From Micromonospora rhizosphaerae (GTDB lineage Bacteria; Actinomycetota; Actinomycetes; Mycobacteriales; Micromonosporaceae): a stretch of 64,000 nucleotides of DNA. A model generated the notes under the pieces. It saw only the letters and a list, made by a program, of their open reading frames with translations, was not told the origin of the DNA and searched no databases. A program made the translations under genes and the position numbers. Below are positions 57,396-64,000 of this stretch, piece by piece. The stretch is from assembly GCF_900091465.1 (NCBI RefSeq), contig NZ_FMHV01000002.1, positions 558,001 through 622,000 on the forward strand, read 5' to 3'. Each line of letters starts with the position of its first letter. Position 1 is the stretch's first letter.

Positions 57396-57432
57396 AACGC
57401 CCGGCGGGTCGACACCGACCCGCCGGGCGTTT
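57396..57432 (+). terminator. Terminator after tRNA-Ser
   Basis: Perfect 13-bp stem GCCCGGCGGGTCG/CGACCCGCCGGGC with a 4-base loop, then GTTTGATC. Confidence 0.85.
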
Positions 57433-58136
57433 GATCTTGCGGTCTCAGTTTTTGTCTCAGTTGGCCGGCACGGGCACTCCCGCCGGCCCATCGTCCGGAT
57501 CCGTGTCGGCCCCGCTGTGTGGCGGCAACTACGGGGATGCCGGCGGCCCGGCCCCGGGCGACCAGGTCGCGCCGGTCTGGGCAACCAGGCTGAGCGTCGA
57601 GTACGACATGGGGCTCAAACGCATCGCCGAAGGCACCCGGAAGGCTGCGTTGAGGCTGGGCGAGGAAAGCGGTAACGCTGCCATTTCGGGCTGGGCTCAC
57701 GAGATGCGGGCTTGGTACGCGCTGACGCAGGGCGACTATCGAGGCGTCATCGCGGCCGCCGAGGCCGGCGAACGTGGCGGACCCGGCGAAGTTCGACTTC
57801 TACGCGATGGACTGCTATCGCATTGCGGGCGAAGACCGCCTGGCGGAGATGTACGCCCGCGAGGTCATCCGCTCGTCGACCAACCCGGACGGGACCGAGC
57901 GCAAGCCGATGCGCAACACCGAAGCCCGGATCACCCTCGGCGTGGTGGCGGCCAGGGCGGGAGACCTTGAGCGCGCAGTTTCCTACGGCCGACGGGCACT
58001 AGAAGGAGACGGCAAGTCGCTGCCGTCACTTCTGATGTGTTCGAAGGAGTTGGCGACCCTACTGCGGGAGCGGTACCCGACGGAGCCGGAGGCGGTCTCG
58101 TACCTCGACGAGGTGCGAGCCCTCAGCGCGAGCTGA
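57431..58136 (+). pseudogene. HTH-TPR regulator, frameshifted C-terminal remnant
   Basis: Two frames join into the C-terminal tetratricopeptide region of an actinobacterial XRE-type regulator. The first frame reads WAHEMRAWYALTQGDYRGVIAAAEAG, the second ADPAKFDFYAMDCYRIAGEDRLAEMYAREVIRSS and ALEGDGKSLPSLLMC. The junction is near 57770 and about 60-70 residues expected between them are missing, so there is a deletion plus frame change. The N-terminal DNA-binding part is also absent. Gene once common in integrative elements. Confidence 0.65.
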
Positions 58137-58431
58137 CCCCGTCGTCGCTCCCGCCTTCGGTTGCTTGGCTTGGGCGACCGCCGACGCCAGGGCGGGGACG
58201 GCTCTCATGCCAGGACACGACCCGGCTCGGGCGCCACATGTGAGTGCGCCCCACCGTCGCATCCGGCTCCGGCATCTGACCCCGCTTCCGGTAGTTCGTC
58301 ACGGGGCCTGCTCGGGGTGCACGTGCCGCTTCCCACCACGGCCTCGCCGCGCAGTGCCACCAAGCCCGCGCCCGCTGGTACCACCACCGAACCCGACTCA
58401 CATGATCAGACCATGAAGTACGGCGAAACTA
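58137..58431. other. Non-coding stretch in island 2
   Basis: 295 bp with no supported gene; the region before the low-GC membrane gene. Confidence 0.4.
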
Positions 58432-59130
58432 CTACGGAGGCGTGCCCGGCGTTTCCCCTCTAATGCCGCGATGGATCAGCCACGAGGTTGCCGGCCAAGC
58501 GGCAAAGAAACCGATGATCAACCCGATCTGGTGAATGAACCAAAACACCGGATTGTTAGGCCGCAGGGCCTCCGGGAAAACAAGATGTTCCACTAGCTCT
58601 ATCCAAATAAATAGGACGAGCTCGACCGCGGATACGGTCAGCAAGTCCTCTCTGGCGACGCTCCTTATTGCAGCCCATACTCTTCGGCCACCTGTGTGGG
58701 CCTCGGTGGCGTAGCGGAATGCGACGCCTACGGCCACCGCGCCTACGAAGTCGCCGATGTACAAGGGCCGCAACGTTTCGCCGGCCGTATCGATGCGAAG
58801 GCCGAAGATAATCACCGTAGCAATGATGGCACCTAGGGTGCAGTGGGCAAGACAGTGACAGAGTCCGAATACAACAGCAGCATGTCGCGGCTTCTTGGGC
58901 GGGTTGCCGTATCGCTGCCGCCACCGGGGAGATTGGGGCCTACCCCACTTCCTGTAAGCCATGACGGCTGCTGGGCCGAAGTACAGGGCGGTGACCGGCC
59001 AGACTAACTCCATGACCTTAACCGGCTGACGATGCCCACCAATAAAGGAGTCGACAACGATAACGGCGGCGCTGGCTGACCCCAACACGAGCGTTGCCCA
59101 CGAGAGCATCAGGAGCCACGTTGGTTGCAA
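58432..59130 (-). CDS. DUF4396 multipass membrane protein
   Basis: 232 residues from a TTG start with GGGAG upstream. About six TM helices, a His/Cys-rich motif CHCLAHCTLGAIIATVIIFG that resembles the DUF4396 CHxxxxCTLGDIxxxW pattern, and a WGRPQSPRWRQRY loop. A copper or metal link is possible because of His/Cys residues. The GC content is visibly lower than neighbouring genes and codon use is mixed, suggesting recent transfer. Confidence 0.75.
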   Translation of the reverse strand: MQPTWLLMLSWATLVLGSASAAVIVVDSFIGGHRQPVKVMELVWPVTALYFGPAAVMAYRKWGRPQSPRWRQRYGNPPKKPRHAAVVFGLCHCLAHCTLGAIIATVIIFGLRIDTAGETLRPLYIGDFVGAVAVGVAFRYATEAHTGGRRVWAAIRSVAREDLLTVSAVELVLFIWIELVEHLVFPEALRPNNPVFWFIHQIGLIIGFFAAWPATSWLIHRGIRGETPGTPP

Positions 59131-59679
59131 AAGTCATCTCCCTTCACTCCAGGCCACCACGGGCTGGGGATAGCTGGGGCGTTAGCCCAAGGCGGGGACT
59201 TGAGCTGCGAACCGAGCACGTTGCCGCAGGTAACGTGCGGGCCGACCTGAGTTCCGCTTCAACGTATGACAATCGAGGCGAGGAACGGGGAATGACCGCA
59301 TCAGGCAGGCGTGCTTCCATGACGGGCATGACCAAGCCGGACGGCCGACCGACCGCGAAGCCGGCTGCTCGGGGCGCCTGGTTCCTGGCCTTCGGCTCGG
59401 CGATGCTCCCGCTTGAGATGTGGGTAGGCGACCATCCACTCCGGGGACATCGTCGTGGGGGGCTCGGTGACGAGCCTCGTGGCCCTCTGCCGGGCCGCAT
59501 TGCTCCATCGACAGCAACGGTGACAGCAAAGCACTTGGACAAGGGCAGCCGCCAGCGGCCGGGTGCAGACAGCCGCCCGAGGTCGTGAATGCACACGGAC
59601 CCCGCCGAACATAGCGCCTAGAACTTACGAACGAGGGATCTCGGATCCCGGCCACGCCCAGACGTAGGAGACTGGAGCG
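59131..59679. pseudogene. Degraded coding remnants in island 2
   Basis: At 59292-59420 a frame reads FLAFGSAMLPLEMWVGD; from there the other frame reads IHSGDIVVGGSVTSLVALCRAALL to a stop at 59521-59523, as though one small protein had been frameshifted near 59420-59430. No protein family is recognised with confidence. Confidence 0.35.
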
Positions 59680-59864
59680 ATGTTCGTCGAGCCACAGCCC
59701 GGTAGCGGCTTCGACAAGATCGCGCCGGCTTACCTCGTCCGCCGACTGCTCGGCCGGCTCATCGGGCGCAACGACAAAGACGAGACCGGACCGCAGGTAC
59801 AGCAGCGGAGCACAGCAACGCCAGCAAGCACAAGGACGCGGCGTTCGAGCTCACGCTCGGCTGA
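59680..59864 (+). pseudogene. Small gene remnant with a terminator, frameshifted
   Basis: Begins with ATG after TAGGAG (MFVEPQPGSGFDKIAPAYLVRRLLGRL). After about residue 35 the frame loses coding character, while the next frame ends with ASKHKDAAFELTLG and a TGA at 59862-59864, just before a hairpin. Reads like one 60-residue gene with a single indel. Family unknown. Confidence 0.35.
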
Positions 59865-59873
59865 TCACGTCGA

Positions 59874-59908
59874 CGAAGGCCGGGCACGCTCGCCGTGTCG
59901 GCCCTTCG
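59874..59908. terminator. Hairpin after the remnant
   Basis: CGAAGG...CACG and CGTG...CCTTCG arms with a few mismatches, loop CTCGC. Its position after a TGA suggests a transcription terminator. Confidence 0.55.
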
Positions 59909-60141
59909 TGTCGCTTCTGCTGCGTACCCGCGTTTGGGACGAAGTGAGTTATCGCCGCTCGTGACCGATCCTCAGCGACCGCGGCCGACTGCTAGGACTG
60001 AAGGTCGGTCCTTCGTCGTTCATCACCGCCGCTGGCTGCGGGCCACCAACAGTAGACCGGACCGGTCACTGTCAGGACGGAGCCAGCACAAATCCCACTG
60101 AGGCCCACCGCCACGTTCCCGCCCTGCCAGGAAGAGACCGG

Positions 60142-60291
60142 CTACGCCGTCGCGGAGAGGTAGTAAACGGCGAGCCACAGGATGCCGCCCGCATAGAGGC
60201 CAACTAGACCGAGCGCCATCAGGAAAATCTCCGCTGCGGTCAGTGGCGCCAGCCGTGGCCGTTCGGCGCTGGGTAGGAGGGCCGGCCCCAT
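60142..60291 (-). CDS. Very small membrane protein (candidate)
   Basis: 49 residues from ATG 60291 with GGAGG ten bases upstream. Sequence starts MGPALLPSAERPRLAPLTAAE; a single TM segment (EIFLMALGLVGLYAGGILWLAVYYL) ends near the C-terminus. The start lies inside a hairpin (GAGGGCCGG...CCGGCCCTC at about 60279-60308), so translation may be structure-controlled. Real gene or chance; no family recognised. Confidence 0.4.
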   Translation of the reverse strand: MGPALLPSAERPRLAPLTAAEIFLMALGLVGLYAGGILWLAVYYLSATA

Positions 60292-60443
60292 CAGGGACCG
60301 GCCCTCCGTCGTCTCTACGGTCTTCTCGTCTCAGTTGTCGTCTCACTTGCCCTGTTCCGGCCCGTCTGGCTGCCCGTTGCCGGACTCTCCCGGCCGGCGG
60401 GTCGCCCCAGATCAGTCCGCCGAGCTGCTGTGCGATGTCCCGG

Positions 60444-61145
60444 TCAGGTTGCGGCCGGCACCGCCTCGGCGGCCGTCTTGATGAGCTGCAGCACGTCATC
60501 TGGGTGGGAGACCATCGCCACGTGGTTGGTCGGGACCTCCGCGGTGGTGGCGCCCATGCGAGCGGCGAACTGCCGCTGGGCATCGGGCGGGATCGCCTGG
60601 TCGCCGTCGGCGACCAGGAACCAGGACGGCAGCGACCTCCAGGCCGGGACGCCCATCACCTCCTGGAGGGCGCTCCCGTGCAACGGCTGCTGGACCGCGG
60701 ACATGACCTTGGCCTTGACCGGGTCGACGTCGGCCGCGAAGTGGTTGACGAAGTCGTCCTCGGGCAGCCAGGCGAAGCCGTGCTGGTCGACGTCGAGATG
60801 CGCCAGGGCGGGACTCGGCGGTCCCTGGCCCAGGAGGGCGCCGATCGACTCGCCCTCATCCAGCCCGAACCCGGCGATGTAGACCAGGCCAACGACGTTG
60901 GGCGTGTCGGTACCGAGCGCGGTGATGATCTGGCCGCCGTAGGAGTGCCCGGTAACGACGGTCGGCCCGTTCTGGCGGGCCAGGACCTGGCGCAGCCGGG
61001 CGACGTCATCGGCCAGCCTGGTCATCGGGAACTGGGGTGCGGTGACGCTGTACCCGTCGGCCTGCAGGTGCTCGATGACGGCGCTCCAACTGGAGCCGTC
61101 GGCCCAGGCGCCGTGCACGAGGACGATGTTCGGCAGCGCAGTCAT
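60444..61145 (-). CDS. Alpha/beta hydrolase
   Basis: 233 residues, ATG 61145 with AAGGAG ribosome site. IVLVHGAWADGSSW (oxyanion HG), nucleophile GHSYGG (Ser about 75), Asp in FLVADGDQAIP, His in PTNHVAMVSHP; complete triad. Family of EstA/pyrethroid or aromatic esterases of about 230 residues. Only intact enzyme in island 2, likely cargo. Confidence 0.9.
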   Translation of the reverse strand: MTALPNIVLVHGAWADGSSWSAVIEHLQADGYSVTAPQFPMTRLADDVARLRQVLARQNGPTVVTGHSYGGQIITALGTDTPNVVGLVYIAGFGLDEGESIGALLGQGPPSPALAHLDVDQHGFAWLPEDDFVNHFAADVDPVKAKVMSAVQQPLHGSALQEVMGVPAWRSLPSWFLVADGDQAIPPDAQRQFAARMGATTAEVPTNHVAMVSHPDDVLQLIKTAAEAVPAAT

Positions 61146-61673
61146 GTCAGGGCTCCTTCCCGGTCTGCGCTCGACTGTGACAACCCGCTGACTCCCAGGG
61201 CTGCACCCCGGACGGCACCCCACACCCATTACCCGTCTTGAGGGCTTCTGCGGGTGACCTGCACCGGGCACGCTGGCGGGTCATGAGGCTGCGGCAATCA
61301 CGCCCTGGCCGGCCTTGGCGGGCGCCCCTCCCCTTCGGCATCCAGAACACCGCACGCCGGTCAACCGGTGAAGGACTCGGGGCCGAAGCGGCCCCACGCG
61401 ACGAAGCCGACCGGGGCAAGGTAGACCAGATCCCCCGCGACGAAGCCGGCCAGGGCAAGGTGGACCAGATCCCTCCTTGAACCTAGCAAGGCACCGAGAC
61501 GGACGGAGTCAGTTCTCGAACGCCCGCCCCGGTGCCGGCGCTTACTGACCACCGGTCGGCCTCGATCGTGGCGCCGCGCTTCGTGTCGCCGGTAGGACTG
61601 GGTGGTGGGATCACGCGTACCGAGGTGCTGCGACCCAATTTTCCAGAGGATGAGGATCTGGTGGTCCGGGCCA
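61146..61673. other. End of island 2: tandem repeat, otherwise no gene
   Basis: 528 bp between the hydrolase and attR. It contains two copies of a 39-bp unit at 61397-61473 (CGCGACGAAGCCG...) which encode RDEA(D/G)(R/Q)GKVDQIP in one frame. No other support for genes. Confidence 0.5.
61397..61473 (+). repeat. Two tandem copies of a 39-bp unit
   Basis: First copy begins CGCGACGAAGCCGACCGG, second begins CGCGACGAAGCCGGCCAG; 39-bp spacing, roughly 90 percent identity. Confidence 0.85.
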
Positions 61674-61719
61674 GTGTTGGGGTAACCCCCCTCACGAGTT
61701 CGAATCTCGTATCCTCCGC
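61674..61719 (+). other. attR of island 2 (tRNA-Ser 3' copy)
   Basis: 46 bp identical to 57334-57379, covering the variable arm, T arm and acceptor 3' strand. No anticodon or D arm upstream. Followed at 61726 by a strong hairpin that is presumably the original tRNA-Ser terminator. Confidence 0.88.
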
Positions 61720-61725
61720 CTCACA

Positions 61726-61755
61726 CGAAGGGCCGGTCCCTGGGCCGGCCCTTCG
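61726..61755 (+). terminator. Terminator after attR (old tRNA-Ser terminator)
   Basis: Perfect 11-bp stem CGAAGGGCCGG/CCGGCCCTTCG, loop TCCCTGGG. Also ends 1 bp before the MFS stop codon on the other strand. Confidence 0.85.
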
Positions 61756-63058
61756 TCATGTGCGGCGGGCGTCACCCTGACCACCCGGCGCGGCCGGGGC
61801 CGGTGCCGGCCGGGGCTCAGCCGGACTGGGTCGGAGCGACTGCTCTACCAGGGTCGGCCCCGGCTCGATCGGCGGCGCCGAGCGACCCCCGAGCAGGGCC
61901 CAGCCGGCGAGCAGCGCCGCGCCGACCGCCGCCACGAGCAGGATCACCCGGTGGTCGACCAGCACGAGCACACCGGCCCCGGCGACCACGGCCACCGTGC
62001 CCAGGCCGAAGGTGAGCATGTTGACCGTGGCCGAGACCCGCCCGACCAGCGCGCTCGGGGTCTCCCGCTGCACCGCGGTCCAGACGGTGACCAGCGCCAG
62101 CGGGACACCGAATCCGACCGCCACCCCGCCCGCGACCACCAGGGCGAGGGAGGGCGCGGCCCGCAGCGCGAGCCCCTGCCGCGAAGACCGCGATCGCCGC
62201 CGCGGTCACCCGCCGGTCGCCGAACCGGCGCAGCAGCGACCCGGCGGCCAGGCCGCCGAGCAGCGACCCCACGCCCTGGACCGTGGCGAGCACGCCGTTG
62301 AACTCCGGCGGCCGGTGCAGGCCGGCGTCGACCACGGCGTACGCGACGGCGCCGTTGATCCCTACCAGGAGCATCGTGACGCCGGCGCAGAGGACGAGGT
62401 GCCGCAGCGGGCCGTGTCGGCGCAGGTGCGCCACCCCGTCGGCGAGCTGGCGGTCCCAGCGATCGGGTGGGGGCGGCGGCTCCTCAGGTACTCGGATCAG
62501 GGTGAAGGTCAGCGCGGCGAGGAGGAATGTCGCGGCGTCCAGCAGCGCCACCGGCTGCCCGCCGTACGCGGCGAAGAGGCCGGCGCCGACCAGCGGGACG
62601 ATCAGCTTCATCCCCTCGTTGATCGTCACCCGCAGCCCGTTGAAGTCGCCGAGGAGCTCGCCCGGGACCACGGACGGGACCAGCGCCGCCTCGGCCGAGT
62701 CGAGCAGCACGATGCTCACTCCGTACGCGGTCATCACCGCGAAGATCAGCCAGATCCGGGCCGCGGAGTCCACGAGCAGCAACACCGGGAGCAGCACCGC
62801 CATCGCGGCGTGCAGGCCAATCAGCAACGGCCGGCGCCGCAACCGATCGGCGAGCACCCCGATCAGCGGGCCGACCAGGGTGGGGCCCCAGATGCCGAGG
62901 GTGACCAGGCCGGCCTGGCTGCTCGACCCGGTCAGTGCCTTCACCCAGATCCCGGCGACCAGCACCATCGCCGACGTGCCGAACCCGGAGACCAGCACCC
63001 CACCGAGGTAGAGGCCGGCGTTCCGGTTGGTCAGGACCCTGGTCGTACCCCAGCTCAT
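61756..63058 (-). pseudogene. MFS exporter with a single-base frameshift
   Basis: Frames from 63058 and to 61756 join into one 12-TM MFS protein of about 433 residues. N-terminal frame has SGFGTSAMVLVAGIW and GVLADRLRRRPLL (motif A), C-terminal frame VSATVNMLTFGLGTVAVVAGAG. The break is at a run of four G (minus strand; 62173-62176 on plus) where one G too many shifts the frame. Divergent from an ArsR regulator. Could be an actual mutation or a sequencing error. Confidence 0.85.
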
Positions 63059-63095
63059 GGCACCTCCCCCGCGCGGGCCGATTCTGTCGGCCGAC

Positions 63096-63123
63096 CAACC
63101 CCCTAGTCAATGCTTGGGGGTTG
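63096..63123. promoter_or_regulatory. Operator of the ArsR-MFS divergent promoter
   Basis: Inverted repeat CAACCCCC (63096-63103) / GGGGGTTG (63116-63123), spacer of 12 bp that reads TAGTCAATGCTT. ArsR-type sites have such form. It lies between the two starts. Confidence 0.6.
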
Positions 63124-63143
63124 CTTCCGGTTTACTGGCGGTC

Positions 63144-63659
63144 GTGAGCACCACCGATCCGCGCCTGCGCGCGCTGGCCCACCCGGTACGGCTGCGCATG
63201 CTCTCGCTGCTGTGGAGCGCGCCGCTTTCCGCCGCGGCGCTCGCCCGCGAGCTGGAGATCTCGCACGCGCTCGCCAGCCAGCACCTGCGTCGGCTGAACG
63301 CCGCCGGCCTGGTGGAACTGGCCGACGTCCGCACCCGGCGCGGCGGCCGGGAGCGCCGCTACCGGGCGAAGCGTGGCTCGGCGCTCTCTGACCAGCGGGA
63401 GGGGCAGGCGCTGCTGGCCGAGTCGCTGGCCCGGAACCTGCTGGACCGGGTGGCCCGCCGGGCGCCGGAGACGGCCGGCGTGACGACGGACGCCGAACTG
63501 TGGTTGTCGCCCGAGGACTGGGCGGCGGCCCGGCGCCGGATGATCGCGATCATGACTGAGCTGCACGACGCGGCCCGTCCCCCGCACACCCCCGGTACGG
63601 TCCGGGTGGGCGCGACGGTGATGGCCTTCGAGATGACCGACCCCGCCTCCGAGGACTGA
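63144..63659 (+). CDS. ArsR-family winged-helix regulator
   Basis: 171 residues from GTG. HTH at about 8-80: HPVRLRMLSLLWSAPLSAAALARELEISHALASQHLRRLNAAGLVELADVRT; arginine-rich wing RRGGRERRYRAKRG. No metal-binding cysteines; so a drug-type sensor is likely. Divergent from the frameshifted MFS exporter and presumed its repressor. Confidence 0.9.
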   Translation: MSTTDPRLRALAHPVRLRMLSLLWSAPLSAAALARELEISHALASQHLRRLNAAGLVELADVRTRRGGRERRYRAKRGSALSDQREGQALLAESLARNLLDRVARRAPETAGVTTDAELWLSPEDWAAARRRMIAIMTELHDAARPPHTPGTVRVGATVMAFEMTDPASED

Positions 63660-63667
63660 GCAGCCGT

Positions 63668-63697
63668 CGTACACATGTACTATCCACAGCCTGTGGA
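63668..63697 (+). promoter_or_regulatory. 30-bp motif, second copy
   Basis: CGTACACATGTACTATCCAC followed by AGCCTGTGGA; 27 of 30 bases equal the complement of 34411-34440. It starts 8 bp after the ArsR stop and ends 15 bp before the next gene's ATG, so it is likely the promoter or operator of that gene. Contains TCCACAG-C-CTGTGGA (perfect inverted repeat) and a DnaA-box-like TATCCACA. Confidence 0.75.
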
Positions 63698-63712
63698 CGC
63701 CGAGAGGATCGG

Positions 63713-64000
63713 ATGAGTTACCAGCTCAGCGGCGTGGTCGCGGATGTGGAGCTGCTCCGCGAGCAGACCGCCGGCCTGGACCACGCGGTCCTCGCCGCGC
63801 TCCGCCAGGACTTCGCGTTGCTGCCGGTCACCCCGCAGCTGGTCGAGGAGCTGACCGGTGCACTGCCCGACTTCGCCACCGGGGAGCCGAGCGCGGAGCA
63901 GCCCTTCCACCTCGTGCTCTCGCCGGCGCTGACCGACCTGCTGGCCCGGTGGTCGCGGCAGGGGCCGGTGGGCTACCTGGAGGCGGAGTTCGCCGGCGGG
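63713..64000 (+). CDS. Hypothetical protein, 3'-truncated by the window end
   Basis: ATG at 63713 preceded by GAGAGGATCGG. The visible 96 codons read MSYQLSGVVADVELLREQTAG and are helical/acidic with no recognised domain. The 30-bp repeated motif lies directly upstream. Confidence 0.7.
   Translation, partial: MSYQLSGVVADVELLREQTAGLDHAVLAALRQDFALLPVTPQLVEELTGALPDFATGEPSAEQPFHLVLSPALTDLLARWSRQGPVGYLEAEFAGG

Larger units (their letters stand above)
57380..61719. mobile_element. Island 2: tRNA-Ser-anchored integrated region
   Basis: 4.34 kb between perfect 46-bp direct repeats of the tRNA-Ser 3' end. Contents: a broken regulator pseudogene, a DUF4396 membrane protein of low GC, several short frameshifted remnants, a very small membrane ORF, an intact alpha/beta hydrolase and a 39-bp tandem repeat. 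No integrase frame is intact; the segment is interpreted as a decayed integrative element. Confidence 0.8.

Noticed and set aside
57242..57700. Minus-strand frame that might be an integrase C-terminus in island 2
   Set aside because: Low-complexity Arg-rich frame without the R-H-R-Y motifs; runs over the tRNA gene. A relic cannot be excluded but is not supportable.
61674..61719. Second tRNA-Ser gene
   Set aside because: Only the variable arm to the acceptor 3' end is present; anticodon arm is missing.

Overview
The window is high-GC actinobacterial chromosome, most likely Micromonosporaceae (Micromonospora or a close relative). The evidence is the strong G/C bias at third codon positions, many GTG starts, a WhiB-family regulator, a PASTA-domain penicillin-binding protein, an ask-asd operon with an internal beta-subunit start, and a gene order that follows two blocks of the Mycobacterium tuberculosis chromosome (Rv3677c-Rv3683 and asd-ask/leuA/recR/ybaB/dnaX). 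The genus is an inference; no 16S rRNA gene is present.

Layout. 1-7760: the end of a biotin-dependent carboxylase and an acyl-CoA dehydrogenase, then a membrane Ser/Thr kinase and a very large cyclase/ATPase/TPR signalling protein. 7757-17117: the conserved block, with an MBL-fold hydrolase, RidA, a tiny DUF4177 gene, two ArsA-type ATPases, whiB, a class A PBP, a YqeY protein and a metallophosphoesterase. 17370-24100: a variable region that starts at tRNA-Pro(CGG). A 47-bp copy of the tRNA 3' end 4.65 kb downstream marks the far end of an integrated island, which holds ltrA, a methyltransferase, an IS5-type element and an HD-domain gene. A second IS5-type element and a methyltransferase follow. 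24200-35963: small accessory operons, transporters, a 5'-nucleotidase, a hydrolase, and a divergent pair made of a class III phosphodiesterase-like enzyme and a GGDEF protein. 36152-46866: amino-acid biosynthesis (asd, lysC alpha/beta, leuA with a leucine leader peptide) mixed with MFS exporters and lipoproteins. 46916-52913: a five-gene oligopeptide ABC transporter. 53252-57378: recR, ybaB, dnaX, the SRP RNA gene and tRNA-Ser(GGA). 57380-61719: a second tRNA-anchored island, bounded by an exact 46-bp copy of the tRNA-Ser 3' end and full of degraded genes. 61756-64000: a frameshifted MFS exporter facing an ArsR-type regulator, and a partial gene.

The core genes serve cell-wall synthesis, redox control, DNA replication and repair, and aspartate-family and leucine synthesis. 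The accessory genes are mostly small regulator-plus-effector modules. The most unusual features are the two tRNA-anchored islands without a recognisable integrase, an IS5-type element that seems to carry a methyltransferase as passenger, a leuA attenuator, and a 30-bp motif shared by two distant promoter regions.
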